Source of the DNA: Bacillota bacterium
GTDB taxonomy: Bacteria; Bacillota; Clostridia; Peptostreptococcales; Anaerovoracaceae
NCBI GenBank assembly: GCA_016281165.1
Contig: JAEEIC010000091.1
Coordinates: forward strand, 1 to 16,746
DNA length: 16,746 bases
Reading direction: 5' to 3'
Below are positions 13,821 through 16,746 of the stretch, one piece after another. Numbering within the stretch: the first letter of the stretch is position 1; every line of letters starts with the position of its first letter. The notes beneath the pieces are model-generated. The model did no database searches and was not told where the DNA came from. It worked only from the letters and a program-made list of their open reading frames with translations. The position numbers and the translations under genes were made by a program.

Positions 13821-14348
13821 ATGGGTCCCGTATTGTTAAGCTGCGTCAAGATATTCCTCTGTCGCATCATGGATGTGAGCATGGGCACCTTCAGGACCAT
13901 GCTGACCGTCAAGGGCAAGAACCTTCTTGCCGCCCTGACCGGTTTCTGCGAGGTCTTCCTCTGGTATGTCATCGTCAGAGACGCCCTGACCGGCGACGCC
14001 CCGGTGATCGCCACCGCCATCGCCTACGCCGGAGGCTACGCGACCGGCACCTTCGTGGGCGGACTGATATCCTCCAAGCTCATCAGAGGGCACGTCGCGG
14101 TGCACGTCATCACCTCCCGCCAGGATCCCGCCATGCTGAGCGCCATCAGGCAGGCCGGCTACGCCATCACCGTGCTCGACGCCAAGGGCTCCGAGTACGC
14201 TCCGGAGAAGTACATGATCATCGCCGACGTCGACAAGACTCTCAGAAAGGATTACGAGAATCTGGTCAAGAGCCTCGACAAGGACGCTTTCATACTCGAC
14301 ATAGAGACCAAGAACTACATGGGCGGTTATCTGGCCCGCAAGAAATAG
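13821..14348 (+). CDS. UPF0316/DUF2179 family membrane protein
   Basis: A 175-residue integral membrane protein of the YebE/UPF0316 type. Three hydrophobic helices cover about residues 3-20, 36-55 and 62-83, including the conserved CRIMDVSMGTFRTMLTVKGK region (14-33). A cytosolic DUF2179 domain follows (about 93-172), the domain also found at the end of YitT proteins and thought to bind a small ligand. The ATG at 13821 is chosen because GGAAGGAG lies 6 nt upstream and the frame gives the family N terminus. The competing ATG at 13817 opens an Arg/Pro-rich shadow frame. It is the first gene of a four-gene run and abuts the next gene directly (stop 14346-14348, ATG 14349). Function unknown. Confidence 0.9.
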   Translation: MGPVLLSCVKIFLCRIMDVSMGTFRTMLTVKGKNLLAALTGFCEVFLWYVIVRDALTGDAPVIATAIAYAGGYATGTFVGGLISSKLIRGHVAVHVITSRQDPAMLSAIRQAGYAITVLDAKGSEYAPEKYMIIADVDKTLRKDYENLVKSLDKDAFILDIETKNYMGGYLARKK

Positions 14349-14624
14349 ATGGCATCGTCCGGAAAAACGAAAACCTACCGGCACAGGAGCCTTTTTTCCC
14401 GCGTCCTCTGCTGCCTGCTCGTGATCGCGCTGGCGGCGGGGATCTGCGCCTGGGGCTGCTGTCTCATCATACTCAAAGGGCCCTTTGAGAGCTACAGACT
14501 GCCCTTCGTCAGGCAGCTGAGCGAAAAGAGGCTCGGTTTCGTCGCGGAGCGCATACTGGGCGAAGAGGCCGTGGCGGAGATGCTGGGGACCGCCGTCCCC
14601 TCCGAAGAGGAGGCTCCCAAATGA
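14349..14624 (+). CDS. Small single-helix membrane protein, unknown
   Basis: A 91-residue protein with a basic N terminus (KTKTYRHR) and one hydrophobic helix at about 17-42 containing three Cys. An extracytoplasmic tail follows: LKGPFESYRLPFVRQ, then LGFVAERILGEEAVAEML, then an acidic end. The KGPF...R..FV pattern after a single helix recalls the membrane-proximal part of Clostridia phosphodiester glycosidase (NAGPA-domain) exopolysaccharide proteins, here without the catalytic domain. That resemblance is from memory and weak. It starts on the base after the previous stop with no clear Shine-Dalgarno, so it is likely coupled. It overlaps the next gene by 4 nt (ATGA). Confidence 0.68.
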   Translation: MASSGKTKTYRHRSLFSRVLCCLLVIALAAGICAWGCCLIILKGPFESYRLPFVRQLSEKRLGFVAERILGEEAVAEMLGTAVPSEEEAPK

Positions 14625-15754
14625 CCAGGAGCGAGCTGCGCAGGAAGCATTTCCACCGCTTTTTCATCATATGCCTCGTGCTCGCCGTGCTCTACGTCTG
14701 GGCCGACATCTGGACCGATCTTCGCGTTTACGAGAACGCCGACGATGACGACGTCATGGCGGCCTTCTGCTCCAGGCTCGCCGAGGAGGCCAGAAGAGGG
14801 AGCTGCGCGAGGCTCCTTTCGGACAGCGGCTTTGAGACCAATTACCTCACCCTCGATCACGAAGGCCAGACCCTGGCCTCGGTCGTGAGGGGAAAGGAGC
14901 TCAGCTACGAGAGGAACGCAGAGGACGATTCCCTGTACGATATATACGCGGACGGCGAGCTGCTGGCCGTCGTGTCTCTCGATATCTCTGATTATTACGG
15001 CCTGCTGCGCCTTCCCAGCTATTCGGTGGTCTCGATCAGGGGCACCAAGTCGGCCGATTACGTCGTGAAGTCGCCCCGCAACATCTACATCGGCGATACC
15101 GCCCTGGGGTCTCTCAAGCCGGTCCAGACCAGCCTCACGATGCCCGAGATGGAGATGCTCGCCGCCGGGACCCTGAACGTCGCGGTCCCCGAGTATCTGG
15201 TCTACCGCGCGGAGAAGCTCTTCTCCGTGCCCAGCCTCAGCTCCAGAGGCACGCCGCAGTTCTATTATCCCATGAAGGAGACAGGGGAGGGCGTCTACCT
15301 GGTCGGGGACTATCCCGAGTTCGAGCTCACTGATGAGCTCGGCGCCAGGATAACGGCGTTCGCCGAGGCTCTTTCAAGATACAAGTGCGGAGACAGCGAC
15401 TGGGAGAGCGTGAAAGACTATGTCTGCGCCGAAGAGCCCGTGAGCACCGCCCTTGAGGCGCTGGGAGTCGGGCTTCCCGCTCCCCCCACGGAATTCGACA
15501 TGGGCGAGGTGGAGATGAGCGAGGTATACGGCTGGACCCCGACTCTCGCAAGCGTCAGATGCTCCTACTGCTTTACCGTGAAGAACGGGGAAGAGGAGAT
15601 ACGCACCGACGAGGACCTGACCCTTTATATCACGCAGGATGAGGACGACCCTCTCTGGCATGTCTGCTTCATAGACGACCACCTGGCTCCCGAAGAGCCA
15701 GCTCCCGCGCCCGTAACGGAGGAAACGAAAGAAAATGAGAAGAACACTTTGTAG
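14621..15754 (+). CDS. Single-pass membrane-anchored extracytoplasmic protein, unknown
   Basis: A 377-residue protein I do not recognise. A basic N-terminal stretch (RRKHFHR, 7-13) precedes one membrane helix (about 14-28), then an acidic, mostly beta-like domain (about 33-350) that should lie outside the cell. The tail (about 355-377) is rich in Glu, Pro, Thr and Lys, like a linker or wall-spanning segment. No enzyme motif is visible. The start overlaps the previous gene by 4 nt and the end overlaps the SLH gene by 20 nt, so the three are almost certainly one translational unit. A role in cell-envelope assembly or polymer handling is inferred only from neighbours. Confidence 0.75.
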   Translation: MTRSELRRKHFHRFFIICLVLAVLYVWADIWTDLRVYENADDDDVMAAFCSRLAEEARRGSCARLLSDSGFETNYLTLDHEGQTLASVVRGKELSYERNAEDDSLYDIYADGELLAVVSLDISDYYGLLRLPSYSVVSIRGTKSADYVVKSPRNIYIGDTALGSLKPVQTSLTMPEMEMLAAGTLNVAVPEYLVYRAEKLFSVPSLSSRGTPQFYYPMKETGEGVYLVGDYPEFELTDELGARITAFAEALSRYKCGDSDWESVKDYVCAEEPVSTALEALGVGLPAPPTEFDMGEVEMSEVYGWTPTLASVRCSYCFTVKNGEEEIRTDEDLTLYITQDEDDPLWHVCFIDDHLAPEEPAPAPVTEETKENEKNTL

Positions 15755-16379
15755 GACCGCCGCTCTGCTTGCCGCCGCGGTGATGATACTGTCGACGGGA
15801 GCGGTCTTCGCGGCCGGGACCGCTTCTCCTTCATACAGGGACGTATCCGCCGACGCTTGGTATTACGAAGAGGTGACGGCGGCGACCGAAGCCGGTATCT
15901 TCGAAGGTTCGGACGGCCTCTTCAGCCCCGACGAGCCCCTCACCAGGGCCATGGCGGCGATGATACTCTACCGCAGAGGCCACCAGGAGGACGATCCCGA
16001 GTTCGACAACGCCCCCTACAGCGACATGGATCCCCGCGCCTGGTATTTCAGGGCCGTGGGCTGGCTGACGGGTACGCGCATCGCCGAGGGCTTTGACGAC
16101 GGGACCTTCAGACCCCACGATCCTGTGACCAGAGAGCAGCTGGCGGTGCTGCTGTACAAGTACAGCCTGCAGAGAGGGATAGAAGGGCAGAACGAGGGCG
16201 AGTCCCTGGGCTTTGAGGATTCCGACCGGATCAGGGAGTACGCCCGCGCGGCCATGGACTGGGCCGTCTCCGCCGGGGTCATCAGGGGGACCGGCAGCAG
16301 GCTCCATCCCTCAAGGGCGGTCACCAGAGCCGAGGCAGCGGTGATGTTCGTCCGCTGGATGAGGCTCTCCGACGACTGA
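15735..16379 (+). CDS. Secreted protein made only of S-layer homology (SLH) repeats
   Basis: A 214-residue protein with a clear signal peptide: RR at positions 2-3, a hydrophobic stretch at 9-22, and a predicted cleavage after AVFA (residue 26). Three SLH repeats follow: about 34-78 (YRDVSADAWYYEEV ... TRAMAAMILYR), 93-140 (YSDMDPRAWYFRAV ... TREQLAVLLYK) and 160-206 (FEDSDRIREYARAAM ... TRAEAAVMFVR). SLH triplets bind pyruvylated secondary cell-wall polymer. No cargo domain is present, which is unusual because SLH modules usually anchor a larger protein. A GGAGG ribosome binding site lies about 13 nt upstream, inside the preceding gene. The SLH-only protein might cap or compete for wall polymer, or hold the membrane-anchored partner through contacts; this is inference. 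Confidence 0.93.
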   Translation: MRRTLCRTAALLAAAVMILSTGAVFAAGTASPSYRDVSADAWYYEEVTAATEAGIFEGSDGLFSPDEPLTRAMAAMILYRRGHQEDDPEFDNAPYSDMDPRAWYFRAVGWLTGTRIAEGFDDGTFRPHDPVTREQLAVLLYKYSLQRGIEGQNEGESLGFEDSDRIREYARAAMDWAVSAGVIRGTGSRLHPSRAVTRAEAAVMFVRWMRLSDD

Positions 16380-16395
16380 TCGTTCTTCGGGACTG

Positions 16396-16420
16396 AAAGC
16401 AAAGTTTTCCGCTTTTTCTT
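16396..16420 (+). terminator. Probable weak terminator after the SLH gene
   Basis: AAAGC (16396-16400) pairs with GCTTT (16411-16415) over a 10-nt loop, followed by TTCTTCTT. A small UUCG hairpin (GTTC/GGAC, about 16382-16393) precedes it. The stems are short. Confidence 0.45.
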
Positions 16421-16421
16421 C

Positions 16422-16450
16422 TTGACAGGAGCGGGGGGCGGTGCTAATAT
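16422..16450 (+). promoter_or_regulatory. Strong promoter of the tRNA cluster
   Basis: Consensus TTGACA (16422-16427), 17-nt spacer, TAATAT (16445-16450) preceded by TGC (extended -10). Predicted start near 16457, about 25 nt before tRNA-Met. Confidence 0.88.
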
Positions 16451-16481
16451 ATCACTTGCGTTGATTTTGACGCGTCTGTGT

Positions 16482-16558
16482 GGCGGCGTAGCTTAGTTGG
16501 CTAGAGCGTCCGGTTCATACCCGGAAGGTCAAGGGTTCGACTCCCCTCGCCGCTACCA
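16482..16558 (+). tRNA. tRNA-Met, elongator (anticodon CAT)
   Basis: The acceptor GGCGGCG pairs with CGCCGCT (G-U first pair) and CCA is encoded. The anticodon stem TCCGG/CCGGA has loop TTCATAC with CAT at 16516-16518. The missing GGG/CCC stem pairs and the paired first base exclude an initiator. A lysidine-modified tRNA-Ile2 cannot be fully excluded by sequence alone. Confidence 0.93.
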
Positions 16559-16568
16559 ATTAAAATGT

Positions 16569-16642
16569 GGCCCGGTAGTTCAGTTGGTTAGAATGCCAGC
16601 CTGTCACGCTGGAGGTCACGAGTTCGAGCCTCGTTCGGGTCG
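16569..16642 (+). tRNA. tRNA-Asp (anticodon GTC)
   Basis: The acceptor GGCCCGG pairs with TCGGGTC, with discriminator G16642. The anticodon stem CCAGC/GCTGG has loop CTGTCAC, with GTC at 16603-16605. The gene is followed by CCT rather than CCA, so the mature end must be completed by CCA-adding enzyme, unlike the tRNA-Val and tRNA-Met genes here. Confidence 0.93.
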
Positions 16643-16699
16643 CCTAACCTTTTTGGTGGCTCAAAAGCCGGCCAGAAGGGACCGCGGGAAGCGGAATGC

Positions 16700-16746
16700 G
16701 GTGGGTATCGTCAAGCGGTTAAGACCCTGGGTTGTGGCTCCAGTAT
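16700..16746 (+). tRNA. tRNA-His (anticodon GTG), 3' partial
   Basis: The 5' half runs from G-1 (16700) through GTGGGTA and a D-arm (GTC/GAC) to the anticodon stem CTGGG/TCCAG with loop TTGTGGC, giving GTG at 16734-16736. The gene is cut by the right window edge, so the acceptor pairing cannot be checked. The 57-nt spacer after tRNA-Asp holds a small GGCT/AGCC hairpin and no gene. Confidence 0.85.

Noticed and set aside
13817..14488. Frame starting at ATG 13817, overlapping the DUF2179 gene
   Set aside because: Its translation is Arg/His/Pro-rich without motifs; the ATG at 13821 is better spaced from the Shine-Dalgarno and gives a recognised membrane family.

Overview
The window looks like chromosomal DNA of a GC-rich Clostridia-type Bacillota (Firmicutes). 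Supporting signs: a DarA/PstA-type c-di-AMP receptor, an rplS-rbgA pair, a DUF6873 gene, an Enterococcus-type ATP-grasp carboxylate-amine ligase, SLH-repeat proteins, strong AGGAGG-like ribosome binding sites, and tRNA genes with extended -10 promoters. A Family XIII/Anaerovoracaceae-like clostridium is plausible, but that placement is a guess. No transposase, phage gene or CRISPR array is visible.

Layout. (1) 1-1422: a Nudix hydrolase cut by the left edge and a XerD-type tyrosine recombinase, packed together. (2) 1445-2833: a strong promoter and about 100 nt leader, ribosomal protein L19 (rplS), a terminator, and the ribosome-assembly GTPase rbgA. (3) 2850-9534: seven tightly packed co-directional genes: M42 aminopeptidase, Elp3-like radical SAM protein, DUF6873 protein, two tandem class-I glutamine-amidotransferase-like (peptidase C26) proteins, a beta-hydroxyacid dehydrogenase and a four-carbon acid sugar kinase. 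They end at a near-perfect hairpin that also serves the convergent neighbour. (4) 9606-10870, minus strand: acetamidase/formamidase followed by a c-di-AMP receptor. (5) 10948-13522: a divergent promoter, an ATP-grasp ligase resembling D-aspartate ligase, and a DUF401 membrane protein. (6) 13570-13725: a self-contained tRNA-Val unit with promoter and terminator. (7) 13726-16379: a promoter, a leader hairpin and four overlapping or abutting envelope genes (UPF0316/DUF2179, a small one-helix protein, a one-helix extracytoplasmic protein, an SLH-only secreted protein). (8) 16422-16746: a strong promoter driving tRNA-Met, tRNA-Asp and a tRNA-His cut by the right edge.

Most gene-level functions are ordinary, but several proteins depart from their families. 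The XerD-like protein has lost three of six catalytic residues while keeping the tyrosine. The first of the two amidotransferase-like proteins has Gly in place of the catalytic Cys, while its overlapping neighbour keeps the Cys. The Nudix box is split by about 13 extra residues. The ATP-grasp gene has a 7-bp GC hairpin between its Shine-Dalgarno and its ATG. The best candidates for undescribed biology are the paired dead/active amidotransferases coupled to an acid-sugar dehydrogenase and kinase without any aldolase, and the envelope operon ending in an SLH-only protein.
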